From Cytobacillus citreus (GTDB taxonomy: Bacteria > Bacillota > Bacilli > Bacillales > Cytobacillaceae), in contig NZ_JAGYPM010000002.1 of the NCBI RefSeq assembly GCF_018343665.1, forward strand, positions 950,644 to 1,014,643: a DNA stretch of 64,000 bases, in the 5' to 3' direction. Shown one piece after another: positions 1-7,719 of the stretch. The notes under the pieces are model-generated. The model was not told the origin of the DNA and made no database searches. It saw only the letters and a list, made by a program, of their open reading frames with translations. How positions within the stretch are numbered: position 1 is the first letter of the stretch; each line of letters opens with the position of its first letter. The position numbers were made by a program, and so were the translations under genes.

Positions 1-1
1 T

Positions 2-250
2 CTTTTAGATGTTCAAATGGATCAGCTAACAGATAGTTTAGATCTTAAGGCTAGTTCAGGGCAGATTAAGCTTAACCTTCCGGATCATGCAGACTTTACT
101 TTAAACGGAAAAAAAACAAGCGGCTTTATCGATTGTGAATTTCCTCTTAAAAATAAAATAACAGAGAAAAACAAAATTACAGGTGTGTACGGCACTGGAG
201 AACATGTTGTTGATGTCTCTATTTCTAGCGGACTAGTTAAGGTTTATTAA
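2..250 (+). CDS. DUF4097-type putative adhesin, C-terminal part
   Basis: The reading frame is open from the left edge of the window, so the gene begins upstream and only about 82 C-terminal residues are visible. They show the short beta-strand repeats typical of DUF4097 proteins: a LKASSGQIKLNLP unit, then a YGTGEHVVDVSISSG unit, ending in a terminal KVY. Such proteins are predicted right-handed beta-helix or beta-roll domains, often next to DUF1700 or PspC-like membrane proteins. Nothing visible gives a biochemical function. The family call rests on the repeat pattern alone. Confidence 0.7.
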   Translation, partial: LLDVQMDQLTDSLDLKASSGQIKLNLPDHADFTLNGKKTSGFIDCEFPLKNKITEKNKITGVYGTGEHVVDVSISSGLVKVY

Positions 251-377
251 AATTGGCGAAAACACCGTATTGCAAGGTGTCAACAAAGAACAAAAACAAA
301 TTCTCTAAAATATCGGAAAGAATCATAAAACCTAGTGAAATTATCCTTTTACCAGTCACATAGCATTAATTATTCAA

Positions 378-497
378 ATGCTTTGGATCAGAAAGCTTTC
401 CATGAAAGATTCGGATAGCAGTCTACTATACCTAATTATTCTTGGCGCAGTCTTATTCATTGGTTTGAGAAGAGTGAAAAATAGATGGGATTCATAA
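378..497 (+). CDS. tiny single-pass membrane ORF (tentative)
   Basis: A 39-codon open frame encodes a short charged N-terminus, one hydrophobic segment (LLYLIILGAVLFIGL) and a basic tail, the layout of a small single-span membrane protein. There is no convincing ribosome binding site before the ATG. An alternative ATG at 402 gives 31 residues. It sits alone in the gap between the DUF4097 gene and the reversed dehydrogenase. I do not recognise it, and it may be chance coding. Confidence 0.25.
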   Translation: MLWIRKLSMKDSDSSLLYLIILGAVLFIGLRRVKNRWDS

Positions 498-519
498 TAA
501 AAACTATCTATTAAAATGC

Positions 520-544
520 AAAAAAAATGCCTCCATATGGAGGC
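520..544 (-). terminator. rho-independent terminator of the reversed dehydrogenase gene
   Basis: Read on the - strand, the perfect inverted repeat GCCTCCATATGGAGGC is followed by a run of T, about 85 bases after the stop codon of the dehydrogenase gene. Confidence 0.75.
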
Positions 545-629
545 TAGAAAAATAAGGGGAATATAAACTTTTTAAGATTAGTATGGACAATTCGTGTGTT
601 AATTATTCACATCAATTGACTAATACTTG

Positions 630-1379
630 TTATTTAATAAGCTCATTTACATGATACACTTTTCCGTTTTCTATTTGCTCTCTCATTAACAGGTCTACTA
701 ATGCATTCGCAACAATATTTGCAGGTCTTAGTAGCCCCTTTTCTTTATATTCCTTAAATTTTTCAAGGTCATTAAATGTTTCTTTTGATGAGGAGCGTAT
801 TGTTCCTTGCATATCTGTATCCATAATTCCTGGGCTAAAGGCAATAATTTTATGAGATGATCCGATAGTTTCTTGCTCGGCTGCAGCCGTTTTTGTGAAC
901 ATATTTAGCCCTGCCTTTGTACTGCAGTAGGCACTCCAGCCTTGGTATGGTTTTTCGGCAGCACCTGAGGATACATTCACAATCTTCATTTTGCCTTTGG
1001 CTGTATTTAATAGGATATTCGAAATCATAATAGGAGCAATGAGGTTGATATGTACATTTTGGATGAGTGCTTGATGATCAAGATTCCCTGCAGTTGAGAT
1101 TGGATCAATCACTCCAGCATTATTGATTACATAAACAACCTTAGAATCATATGATTCTAGAGTTGTTAAAACTTTCTTAAATGTAATTTCGATCTCTTCA
1201 GGCAGGGTAAGGTTGCAAGAAAAATGTTGATAGAATACTTGATTTTCTGCTGCTAATTCTTTCAGTCCTTCATTCTCTGTTCTTGAAACGGAGATTATCC
1301 CAATTTTTTTCATAACCATTCTTTCTGCTATTGAAGCTCCAAGACCTTTTGAGGCGCCAGTAATTATTGCAAAATTCAT
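630..1379 (-). CDS. short-chain dehydrogenase/reductase (YueD/benzil-reductase-like)
   Basis: A 249-residue classical SDR enzyme. It has the NAD(P)-binding TGASKGLG motif at residues 7-14, the NNAG motif near residue 88 and the catalytic serine with YCSTK near residue 150. Length and motif spacing match sepiapterin-reductase-like SDRs such as B. subtilis YueD, which reduces diketones with NADPH. The substrate here is inference. The ATG at 1379 is preferred because AAAGGAG ends 8 bases upstream; the in-frame GTG (1388) and ATG (1385) lie too close to it. The gene appears monocistronic. Confidence 0.85.
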   Translation of the reverse strand: MNFAIITGASKGLGASIAERMVMKKIGIISVSRTENEGLKELAAENQVFYQHFSCNLTLPEEIEITFKKVLTTLESYDSKVVYVINNAGVIDPISTAGNLDHQALIQNVHINLIAPIMISNILLNTAKGKMKIVNVSSGAAEKPYQGWSAYCSTKAGLNMFTKTAAAEQETIGSSHKIIAFSPGIMDTDMQGTIRSSSKETFNDLEKFKEYKEKGLLRPANIVANALVDLLMREQIENGKVYHVNELIK

Positions 1380-1504
1380 CCTCATCACTCCTTTTATTTT
1401 CTCCTTTAATTAAAACAGAAGATATAAGGTGAATACTAGTTGTATCCCATTTTTTTTAATTTTTCCTTCATCCTTCATGTACTTGTAGTAGGAAAAATAG
1501 AAAA

Positions 1505-1718
1505 ACAGCATATAGAATACCTAATGCTGACAGAGTGTAGACAAAGTATAATTAATTACTTTTTCAGACTGATTGAAAACGCTTGTCTTTCGAGGCACGA
1601 AGCCTTACGAGGAGCGGAGTTACCATGGATGGGTAATGAGCACCGCAGGAAGGTGAGTAACGAAGAAAGCGAGCGTTTGTCAACAGCCTGACAGCATATA
1701 GAATACCTATATGCTGTC
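1505..1718. repeat. inserted structured element flanked by an 18-bp direct repeat
   Basis: The 18-mer ACAGCATATAGAATACCT occurs at 1505-1522 and again at 1691-1708. Between them is a core (about 1577-1679) with imperfect inverted ends (AAACGCTTGTCTTTC and GAAAGCGAGCGTTT) and internal short palindromes. The right copy forms a perfect 12-bp hairpin (GACAGCATATAG/CTATATGCTGTC). Read on the - strand, the left copy is a hairpin followed by TTTTTC, which fits the original terminator of the tungstate operon. The arrangement suggests insertion into that terminator with duplication of part of it. An 83-codon open frame crossing the element is not believable as a gene. Confidence 0.6.
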
Positions 1719-1719
1719 A

Positions 1720-2454
1720 TTATTCAAGATTAAGCGTCATTTCGTTTAAAAAGCTAGCCGCTTCATGATGAGGGGTTTGGAGTACTTCCGCGGTAAATCC
1801 GAGTTGTATTATTTCCCCTAATTTCAAAATGGCCAGCCTATCAGTCAAGAATTTCACTTCCGAAATATCATGGCTAACAAACACTGTTGTTGTACTTGTT
1901 TCTTTCAGTATGGAACTAAAATCTCTGATCAGCCTTACCTTTGTAGGATAATCAAGAGCAGAAAAAGGTTCATCCAAATAGAGTACCTCAGGTTCAAGAA
2001 TTAACGCTCTTGCAAGATTAACTCTTTGTGCTTCTCCTCCAGATAATTGATGGGCGTTTTTCTTTGCAAGGTGAGAAATGCCGAATTTTTCGAGCCAGTA
2101 TTCAACCTTCTCTTTAATCATAGCTTTTGGCACCTTACGGATTTTTAATCCTGCAGCAACATTTTGAAAAACAGTTGTGTCAAAAATAAGTGTTTGTTGC
2201 AGAACGACTGCCCATTTCCTCCTTTGTTCCAGAGATACATTACCGGCAGGAACTTCTACACCGTTATAGAATATCTTTCCAGAAGTAGGTGCTTGCAGGC
2301 ATGATAGGATTTTGACAAGTGTGCTTTTTCCTGCTCCATTTGGCCCCATAACCCCAAGGATTTCCCCATGGAAAATCGATAGTTCTGGAACCGAGAGAAT
2401 GGTACGCTCTTTGCTTGTATACTGAATATGATCTAAGTGGATGAGCGGTTTCAT
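1720..2454 (-). CDS. tupC: tungstate ABC transporter ATP-binding protein
   Basis: A 244-residue ABC ATPase with Walker A GPNGAGKST near residues 37-45, a signature LSGGEAQR, and Walker B LYLDEP followed by the SALD D-loop. It energises import through the neighbouring permease. The start overlaps the stop of the permease gene by four bases (ATGA), indicating translational coupling. Assignment to tungstate rather than molybdate comes from the TupA-like binding protein in the same operon. The operon order is regulator, tupA, tupB, tupC, all on the - strand. Confidence 0.85.
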   Translation of the reverse strand: MKPLIHLDHIQYTSKERTILSVPELSIFHGEILGVMGPNGAGKSTLVKILSCLQAPTSGKIFYNGVEVPAGNVSLEQRRKWAVVLQQTLIFDTTVFQNVAAGLKIRKVPKAMIKEKVEYWLEKFGISHLAKKNAHQLSGGEAQRVNLARALILEPEVLYLDEPFSALDYPTKVRLIRDFSSILKETSTTTVFVSHDISEVKFLTDRLAILKLGEIIQLGFTAEVLQTPHHEAASFLNEMTLNLE

Positions 2455-3149
2455 TGTTTTTTATTCCTTTGCTGTAAAATGGTTAAGAAAAAGGTAATTA
2501 TAAAGGCCAAGCTCATTAGGATGAAAGAGAGGGCTAGTGCCACATCAAAGTTCCCTTTGGATACTTCCATAACGATGGATGTTGTTAAAATCCTCGTTTC
2601 CCCACGAATATTTCCACCAACCATCATCGCTGCTCCGACTTCAGCAATCACTCTTCCAAATCCAGCCATTATGGCAGCCATGATAGCAATTCTCGTTTCC
2701 CTTAATAGTAATGAAACGGTTTGAAATCGTGTTGCTCCTAATGACTTGATTTGGATGAGCATGTTTTTATCGATTTGTTGAAAAGCACTGCACGTTAGTC
2801 CGATAACAATTGGAAGAGATACAAGGACTTGTGCCATAACAATTGCAAATGGACTATATAATAAAGAAAGCGAACCTAAGGGACCGGATCTCCATAAGAG
2901 CATCGTAATCCATAAACCGGCTACAACAGGAGGAAGCCCCATTCCAATGTTGACTAAGACAAGCAGCAATCGTCTGCCACGAAATGCAGTAAGTCCTAAT
3001 ATGACTCCGATCGGAATACCGATTAACGTACTGATTAAGATAGCGCTTAATGAAACCTTTAAAGTGAGCCAAGTAATCTCGAATATTTCAGGATCTCCTG
3101 AAATCAGCATTTCGATAGCTTCTCTCATTCCTTCAATTAATAAGTCCAT
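2451..3149 (-). CDS. tupB: tungstate ABC transporter permease
   Basis: A polytopic membrane protein of about 232 residues with roughly five hydrophobic segments and a cytoplasmic EAA-type loop (GATRFQTVSLLLRET) that contacts the ATPase. It belongs to the family of CysT/ModB-like oxyanion permeases, and the length fits TupB. The ATG at 3149 (MDLLIEG...) is chosen because GGA lies 7 bases upstream; an in-frame ATG at 3167 would add six residues but has no ribosome binding site. A family I repeat separates it from tupA, so the operon is not as compact as usual. Confidence 0.85.
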   Translation of the reverse strand: MDLLIEGMREAIEMLISGDPEIFEITWLTLKVSLSAILISTLIGIPIGVILGLTAFRGRRLLLVLVNIGMGLPPVVAGLWITMLLWRSGPLGSLSLLYSPFAIVMAQVLVSLPIVIGLTCSAFQQIDKNMLIQIKSLGATRFQTVSLLLRETRIAIMAAIMAGFGRVIAEVGAAMMVGGNIRGETRILTTSIVMEVSKGNFDVALALSFILMSLAFIITFFLTILQQRNKKQ

Positions 3150-3204
3150 GTAAATTCCAGCTTTCATAAGTAAAGGAGCGCTTGCGCTTTTCTTTTTAAA
3201 AATA

Positions 3205-3353
3205 AGTATATCTTTCTCGAGTTAGAGAAATGTCTAGCTCCAGCGCCTACCCCCTCGAGGTCATAAGCCAATCCTCCCAGAAAGGTAAAGAACACCTTTC
3301 CGGGAGGCTCGTCTTATGCTTGTCGGGGGTGAGCAAGGCGCTTGCGCTTTTCT
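3205..3353 (+). repeat. family I structured repeat, copy A (inside tup operon)
   Basis: A long imperfect hairpin. Helix P1 is AGCGCCT/AGGCGCT, P2 CCCCC/GGGGG, P3 CATAAG/CTTATG, P4 CCTCCC/GGGAGG and P5 GAAAGGT/ACCTTTC, with loop AAAGAAC. A leader containing TCGAGTTAGAGAAATG comes before it, and GCGCTTGCGCTTTTCTA follows it. The final CTA is the reverse complement of the tupA stop codon. A 3'-end fragment (GCGCTTGCGCTTTTCT) also lies just upstream at about 3178-3194. The copy sits between tupA and tupB. Confidence 0.85.
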
Positions 3354-4230
3354 ATTCTGTATATGGAACGAAAAGTGATTCTCCGAAATCTTCTTTTCCG
3401 AATTCTTCAATTACCTTTTGTGTTTTATCAGCAATCATAAATTGTACAAATGCTTCTGCACCTTCACTGTTTACTTTGTCATGCTTTTCATGGTTTACCT
3501 GCATAACATGATAAATATTTAATAGATCATCGTCACCTTCAACGAGGATGTCTAAATCGACATTATCTTTTTGGGCTAGATAGGTTGCACGATCAGTTAA
3601 TACATATCCTTGCTTTTCAGCAGCAATTTGGAGAGTATTCCCCATACCTTGTCCAGTTTCAGCATAGCCTTTATTATCTGCTGGTGTAATCTCAATTGAC
3701 TTCCAAATTCCAAGTTCTTTTTTATGGGTTCCAGAATCATCTCCTCTTGAAATGAAAACAGCGTCTTTATCGAATAATTGCTTGAATGCTGCTTTTACTT
3801 CCATCCCTTTAATGCCTGCTGGATCTGCAGATGGGCCAACAATAATATAATCATTATACATTACACGCTTACGGTTGATTGCATCCCCGCTGTTAACAAT
3901 TTCCTCTTCGGCATCGGGAGCGTGGACAAGAAGAACGTCAGCTTCACCTTTCACGCCCATTTCCAATGCTTGTCCTGTTCCTACCGCGATTGTTTTTACA
4001 TTCGTATTTTTTTGTTCTTCTTCAAACATTGGAATTAAAACATCAAGCAATCCGCTATCCTGCGTACTTGTTGTTGTCGTTAAAATTAAATCCTTTACTT
4101 CAGCTGTGTTTGTTTCATCAGGCTTTGCTTGATTTTTTTCATTTGTGCCATTTGTTGAATTGGAACAAGCAGACATCATAAATAAGAACACAGCTAGTAA
4201 GCTGACTGTAAAAATTTTGTTTAGTTTCAT
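3352..4230 (-). CDS. tupA: tungstate-binding lipoprotein
   Basis: A 292-residue extracytoplasmic solute-binding protein. A signal peptide ends in the lipobox MSAC (Cys22), followed by an Asn/Lys-rich linker. The mature domain opens with the TTTTSTQDSGLL motif that characterises TupA/WtpA-like tungstate binders. GTGQALEMG and SRGDDSGTH, two further oxyanion-binding segments, follow. GAGG lies 6 bases before the ATG. The stop codon coincides with the 3' boundary of a family I repeat. One base separates this gene from the upstream regulator gene, so the two are probably cotranscribed. Confidence 0.9.
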   Translation of the reverse strand: MKLNKIFTVSLLAVFLFMMSACSNSTNGTNEKNQAKPDETNTAEVKDLILTTTTSTQDSGLLDVLIPMFEEEQKNTNVKTIAVGTGQALEMGVKGEADVLLVHAPDAEEEIVNSGDAINRKRVMYNDYIIVGPSADPAGIKGMEVKAAFKQLFDKDAVFISRGDDSGTHKKELGIWKSIEITPADNKGYAETGQGMGNTLQIAAEKQGYVLTDRATYLAQKDNVDLDILVEGDDDLLNIYHVMQVNHEKHDKVNSEGAEAFVQFMIADKTQKVIEEFGKEDFGESLFVPYTE

Positions 4231-4231
4231 T

Positions 4232-5158
4232 CTAGTTCCTCCATGCTTTTGTGTTATAAGTGATTAAACCAAACTCATTAACATCATACCCACCGGATTG
4301 ACCAATGCTCTCTTTAAAATCTGTGAGTTGAATGATATCCATTAATAACTGCAAGGCTTTCTCATTTTGCGGTGTCCATCTAAATACGAGGTCAAATTTT
4401 TCCTTCGCAATAGGAATAAAGTTTAAATCAAGCTTGCTTGCAGCAGAGCGAATCCCAACTGCTGCATCCGCTTCACCATTGCTTATATAAGCAGCAGTTG
4501 AAAGATGATTCCATTCTTCATTCTCATATCCTCTAATATCTGATGGTGCAATTTTTTCATCAGCTAAAATGGTATCCAAAAGAAAGCGGGTGCCTGAGCC
4601 TTTTTGCCGGTTAACGAATCGAACATCCTTACGGGCGAGATCTTTAAAACTATAAATCTCTTTAGGATTTTTTTGGGCTGTAATAATGCCCTGCTCTCTT
4701 ACAGCAAGCCTTAAAACAGTGATCTTTTCATGAGTAAAGAGCTGCTTAATAATAGGAAGATTGTATTCTTTCGTTGAAGGATCTAGCAAATGAATGGCTG
4801 CTACATCGCAATTTCCTCTGTAAAGCATCATTAACCCCTCTAAACTTCCTATAAAAGTAGGCTGAACCGATAAACCGCTAGATTGCCTTGTCATGTATTT
4901 AATTAATTGTTCGATTAAAAAATCATGACTTCCAGCAAGACGCAGCTGTTCCTCTTGATAGGGTACACTCATCAGTCGTGAAGAGTCTGTCGGTTTCCTT
5001 CCATCTATAAAGCGATCAATCTCACTTTTTTCGATTCTCATTTTATTTCCTACTTTAAAAGCAAGAAGTTCTCCTCGCTTAATAAGTTCATAAACCGTAT
5101 TCTTAGCTATTTTGAACATTTTTGCGACTTCATCAGGTGTATAGGTCTTCTCCAGCAT
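4232..5158 (-). CDS. one-component regulator: excisionase-type HTH plus periplasmic-binding-like domain
   Basis: A 308-residue protein. Residues 1-55 form a MerR/excisionase-type winged helix (YTPDEVAKMFKIAKNTVYELIKRG). Residues 75-300 resemble a PBP-like (type 2 binding protein) domain with the NRQKGSGTRFLLD anion-binding segment. The architecture is a DNA-binding protein that senses an oxyanion, and its position directly upstream of tupA implies control of tungstate or molybdate uptake; that role is inference. The ATG at 5158 is chosen over 5188 because GGTGAT lies just upstream of it. Two 13-bp direct repeats in its promoter region are candidate operators. Confidence 0.8.
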   Translation of the reverse strand: MLEKTYTPDEVAKMFKIAKNTVYELIKRGELLAFKVGNKMRIEKSEIDRFIDGRKPTDSSRLMSVPYQEEQLRLAGSHDFLIEQLIKYMTRQSSGLSVQPTFIGSLEGLMMLYRGNCDVAAIHLLDPSTKEYNLPIIKQLFTHEKITVLRLAVREQGIITAQKNPKEIYSFKDLARKDVRFVNRQKGSGTRFLLDTILADEKIAPSDIRGYENEEWNHLSTAAYISNGEADAAVGIRSAASKLDLNFIPIAKEKFDLVFRWTPQNEKALQLLMDIIQLTDFKESIGQSGGYDVNEFGLITYNTKAWRN

Positions 5159-5221
5159 ACGATCACCTTCTTTCCTATCCCTTTCCATAAAATACTAGAA
5201 AAAAAGACAGGTATCTGTGAC

Positions 5222-5254
5222 TTTTGTTAAGTTTCATTTAGTTTTGTTGAGTTT
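5222..5254. promoter_or_regulatory. tandem operator-like repeats upstream of the tup regulator
   Basis: TTTTGTTAAGTTT (5222-5234) and TTTTGTTGAGTTT (5242-5254) are near-identical and start exactly 20 bp apart, about two helical turns. They lie 64-96 bp upstream of the regulator start codon, a good position for autoregulation. The binding protein is inferred. Confidence 0.45.
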
Positions 5255-5309
5255 TGTATCTAATTGTCACAATTTGTACATATTTTTAAATTAAGGAGTA
5301 TTTTAAAGC

Positions 5310-5530
5310 TCATTGTTGATCATGCTATTTTGTTGTTGATTCTCGCTGCAGGCGCGAGCTCCTCGAAAATGCTAACGCATTTCCTTCGTGCTGTGATTAT
5401 TCTAGAAAGTTAAGTCAATGTCCTGCGGGAGAAGCGAGTCAAAGGGAGACTCCCGGACCGCCCTCTACGCTTTAGTGCCTGCAGCGGAAATCAACAGGGA
5501 AATTTAACGCAGTCAGCTAATAAGAAAGTA
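5310..5530 (+). repeat. family II structured repeat, copy 1
   Basis: The element runs from the flank TTGATCATGCTATTTTGTTG through a GC-rich core to CTGCAGCGGAAATCAAC. Arms pair as GTTGATT with AATCAAC. Compared with copies 2 and 3 it lacks an internal block of about 28 bp between GGGAGA and CTCCCGGACCG. It fills most of the gap between the tup regulator and the FixH-like gene. The remaining sequence in this gap is AT-rich, and I see no other gene there. Confidence 0.75.
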
Positions 5531-5607
5531 TAAGTTTATTTGCGTACTATAGAGCATGTGACGTTTCAATAGTAACTTTGCTAAAATGATTGTATAAATA
5601 AAACTAA

Positions 5608-5650
5608 GGCATTCGCCAAAGGACGTGGTGAACAAGAAATTTTTCTTATA
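5608..5650 (+). repeat. family IV short hairpin repeat
   Basis: GGCATTCGCC is followed by GGTGAAC and TTTTTCTTA. It matches the layout of copies at 16071, 44668 and 61779 (TTCGCC, then GGCGAAC, then a T-rich tail). It lies 84 bp upstream of the FixH-like gene. Confidence 0.4.
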
Positions 5651-5733
5651 TACGAGAAAATTTCATTTTTTTATCACAATTAACATCTATAGTGTTACTA
5701 TGAAGACGATTTATATAGAAAGTGGGTATAACC

Positions 5734-6486
5734 TTGAAAAAGTGGATGACAATTATATTAATGAGTTCTGTATTATTAGCAGGGTGTGGTGATACGGGAC
5801 AAGGAAAAAATAATGGAGATCAAAATGAGGCCGAAGTGCCGGCTATAATAGAAGCCGTGATTGATATTCCTGAAAAAACAGAAGTTGGTAAGGAAGTAGA
5901 ATTAGTCGTTACGGTTAAGCAAGGTAAAGAATTAGTTGAAGATGCAAGCGACGTGAAGTTTGAGGTTTGGAAAGAAGGACAAAAGGATTCAAGCGAAAAA
6001 ATTGAAGCTAAACATACGGAAAAAGGGAAGTATATAGCTCATCACACCTTTTCTGAAGATGGAGTTTTCAATGTTCAATCCCATGTAACTGCAAGGGATA
6101 TGCATACAATGCCAACTAAAACCATTCAAGTAGGAAATGTGGATGCAAATCAGCATGAACATAATGATCAAGGTGAAGAGCATGGCCATCATCATGGTGA
6201 CGTATCTATTCATCTACAAAAACCCGAGCAAGTCAAAGCAACTCAGCAAATCCCTTTAGCCGTACATTTACAAAAAGACAATAAACCGCTTACGAAAGCA
6301 AATGTTCGACTTGAAATATTCCAAGAGGAGTCCAATCCAGCGTGGGTCGATATGACAGAGAGAGAGAATGGGGAATACACAACTGAGTATCAATTTCCGG
6401 AAAGTGGGAATTATACAGTAAGAATTCATGTGGAAAACGATGAAGGACTTCATGAGCATACAGAAGAAGCTGTAACTGTTGAATAG
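5734..6486 (+). CDS. lipoprotein with two FixH/YtkA-like domains
   Basis: A 250-residue secreted lipoprotein with signal peptide and lipobox LAGC (Cys18). Two similar Ig-like domains follow, at about residues 35-130 and 155-250. Each has an alternating beta pattern ending in a GxYTxxxxFxxxGxY/F motif, as in FixH and YtkA-like (PF13115) proteins. A histidine-rich linker (HEHNDQGEEHGHHHG) joins them and could bind metal. No FixH partner genes (ccoN, fixI) are nearby. TTG at 5734 is preferred to GTG at 5722 because a GTGG purine-rich stretch sits 9 bases upstream and the resulting signal peptide begins with the usual MKK. The function is unknown. Confidence 0.75.
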   Translation: MKKWMTIILMSSVLLAGCGDTGQGKNNGDQNEAEVPAIIEAVIDIPEKTEVGKEVELVVTVKQGKELVEDASDVKFEVWKEGQKDSSEKIEAKHTEKGKYIAHHTFSEDGVFNVQSHVTARDMHTMPTKTIQVGNVDANQHEHNDQGEEHGHHHGDVSIHLQKPEQVKATQQIPLAVHLQKDNKPLTKANVRLEIFQEESNPAWVDMTERENGEYTTEYQFPESGNYTVRIHVENDEGLHEHTEEAVTVE

Positions 6487-6493
6487 TGACTAA

Positions 6494-6523
6494 TGGCGCA
6501 TCGATTATGGTGCGCTTTTTCTT
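6494..6523 (+). terminator. terminator after the FixH-like gene
   Basis: A GCGCA...TGCGC stem is followed by TTTTTCTTT, 10 bases after the stop codon. Confidence 0.75.
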
Positions 6524-6643
6524 TGTAAAAACGAAGGCATTCTTTTGCCGAGTTCCAATTTTTTTCAACATACATTCCTCTCGCCAATTCGATATTAATT
6601 CAATAGAATAAGAGTAGACAGAAGAAAAGCAGGAGGATTTATA

Positions 6644-7405
6644 ATGAGTCAAACTCATCTATTTTTTAATACAGGTATTGGACGAAAGAAACCTAATAGT
6701 ATTAGAGATAAAGAACAAAGCTGTCCTTTTTGTGAAAGGGAGAAGCTAACGGATATTTTAGCGGTAGATGGGTCGATTATATTATTAAAAAATAAATACC
6801 CCGTTTTGGAAAATACGTATCAAACGGTATTAATCGAAACCGATGATTGTCATGGGGAGTTATCCATCTATCCAGAAGATCATCTAATAAAGCTGATTCG
6901 ATTTGGCTTAACTCACTGGCTTGAAATGTCCGAATCCAAGCAATATCAATCGGTTATTTTCTTTAAGAATCATGGTCCATTATCTGGCGGATCGATTGCA
7001 CACCCCCATATGCAAATAATTGGACTACATGAGATTAATTATGAAGACAAGGTGCAAGCGTCCGATTTTGAAGGGGTAACCATCCATGAAAAAAATGGGA
7101 CGGTTTTTACCATTTCTACTGCCCCAAGAGTAGGCTTTTATGAGTTTAATGTAAAGCTTGAGGATATCGATGATCTTACGGCATTTTCTAAATACATTCA
7201 GACTGCTGCTCATTATATTTTGAATAATTTTCCTTTTTATTGCAATAGCTATAATTTGTTTTTCTATCAGCTGAACGGTGATATATATGCAAAAATTGTT
7301 CCGCGTTTCATTACAACGCCATTATTTATTGGGTATTTTATTCCACAAGTACCAAATAATATAGAATGGATGAAGGAAGATATTCGCGAGCACTATTTTG
7401 GATAA
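6644..7405 (+). CDS. DUF4931 protein, GalT/HIT-like fold
   Basis: A 253-residue cytoplasmic protein. CPFC at residues 27-30 resembles the zinc site of galactose-1-phosphate uridylyltransferases, and FKNHGPLSGGSIAHPHMQI near residues 108-126 contains the HxHxQ nucleotidyl-transfer motif. This places it among HIT/GalT-like DUF4931 proteins. It probably acts on a nucleotide-linked substrate, but the true substrate is unknown, and no galactose pathway genes are near. The ribosome binding site AGGAGG precedes the ATG by 8 bases. It appears to be a single-gene unit. Confidence 0.75.
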   Translation: MSQTHLFFNTGIGRKKPNSIRDKEQSCPFCEREKLTDILAVDGSIILLKNKYPVLENTYQTVLIETDDCHGELSIYPEDHLIKLIRFGLTHWLEMSESKQYQSVIFFKNHGPLSGGSIAHPHMQIIGLHEINYEDKVQASDFEGVTIHEKNGTVFTISTAPRVGFYEFNVKLEDIDDLTAFSKYIQTAAHYILNNFPFYCNSYNLFFYQLNGDIYAKIVPRFITTPLFIGYFIPQVPNNIEWMKEDIREHYFG

Positions 7406-7504
7406 TAGCAATTATCACCAAACACAAATTTGAAGTTGTGAATTGTGTTGATAATTAATATAATGAAGTGTTGATATGTTTCTAATAGACACAAAAAAAT
7501 AGAT

Positions 7505-7702
7505 TTTGGTGAGTTTGAGAAATATCTAGCTCAAGCGGACTACCCCCGACGTACAGGAAGTATTAGTGTCGTCAATGCGCCAGGACCTTTCCGTGAGGCT
7601 CGTCTTGTGCTATGTCTGAGGGTGAGCACAAAGGAATGCTCCTGCGAATGACTATCGCAGGAGCAATTATTCTTTGATTGTTCCAAGGGCGCTTGAGCTT
7701 TT
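7505..7702 (+). repeat. family I repeat, copy B (variant with extra arm)
   Basis: This copy begins GAGAAATATCTAGCTC and ends GGGCGCTTGAGCTTTTCT. The centre is diverged (CTACCCCCGACGTACAGG). It has an additional hairpin arm, CTCCTGCGA/TCGCAGGAG inside CAAAGGAA...TTCTTTG, that copy E shares. It ends 18 bp before the rodA/ftsW-like start codon. Confidence 0.75.
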
Positions 7703-7719
7703 CTGTCGAGGAGATTGAT

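Noticed and set aside
1440-1691. 83-codon open frame on +
   Set aside because: It runs through the inserted repeat element and its flanking duplication, has no ribosome binding site, and its composition follows the repeat.
3230-3511. 93-codon open frame on + across copy A and the tupA 3' end
   Set aside because: It is the reading of the family I repeat followed by the antisense of tupA; the same pseudo-peptide appears at 50520, where it again comes from the repeat.
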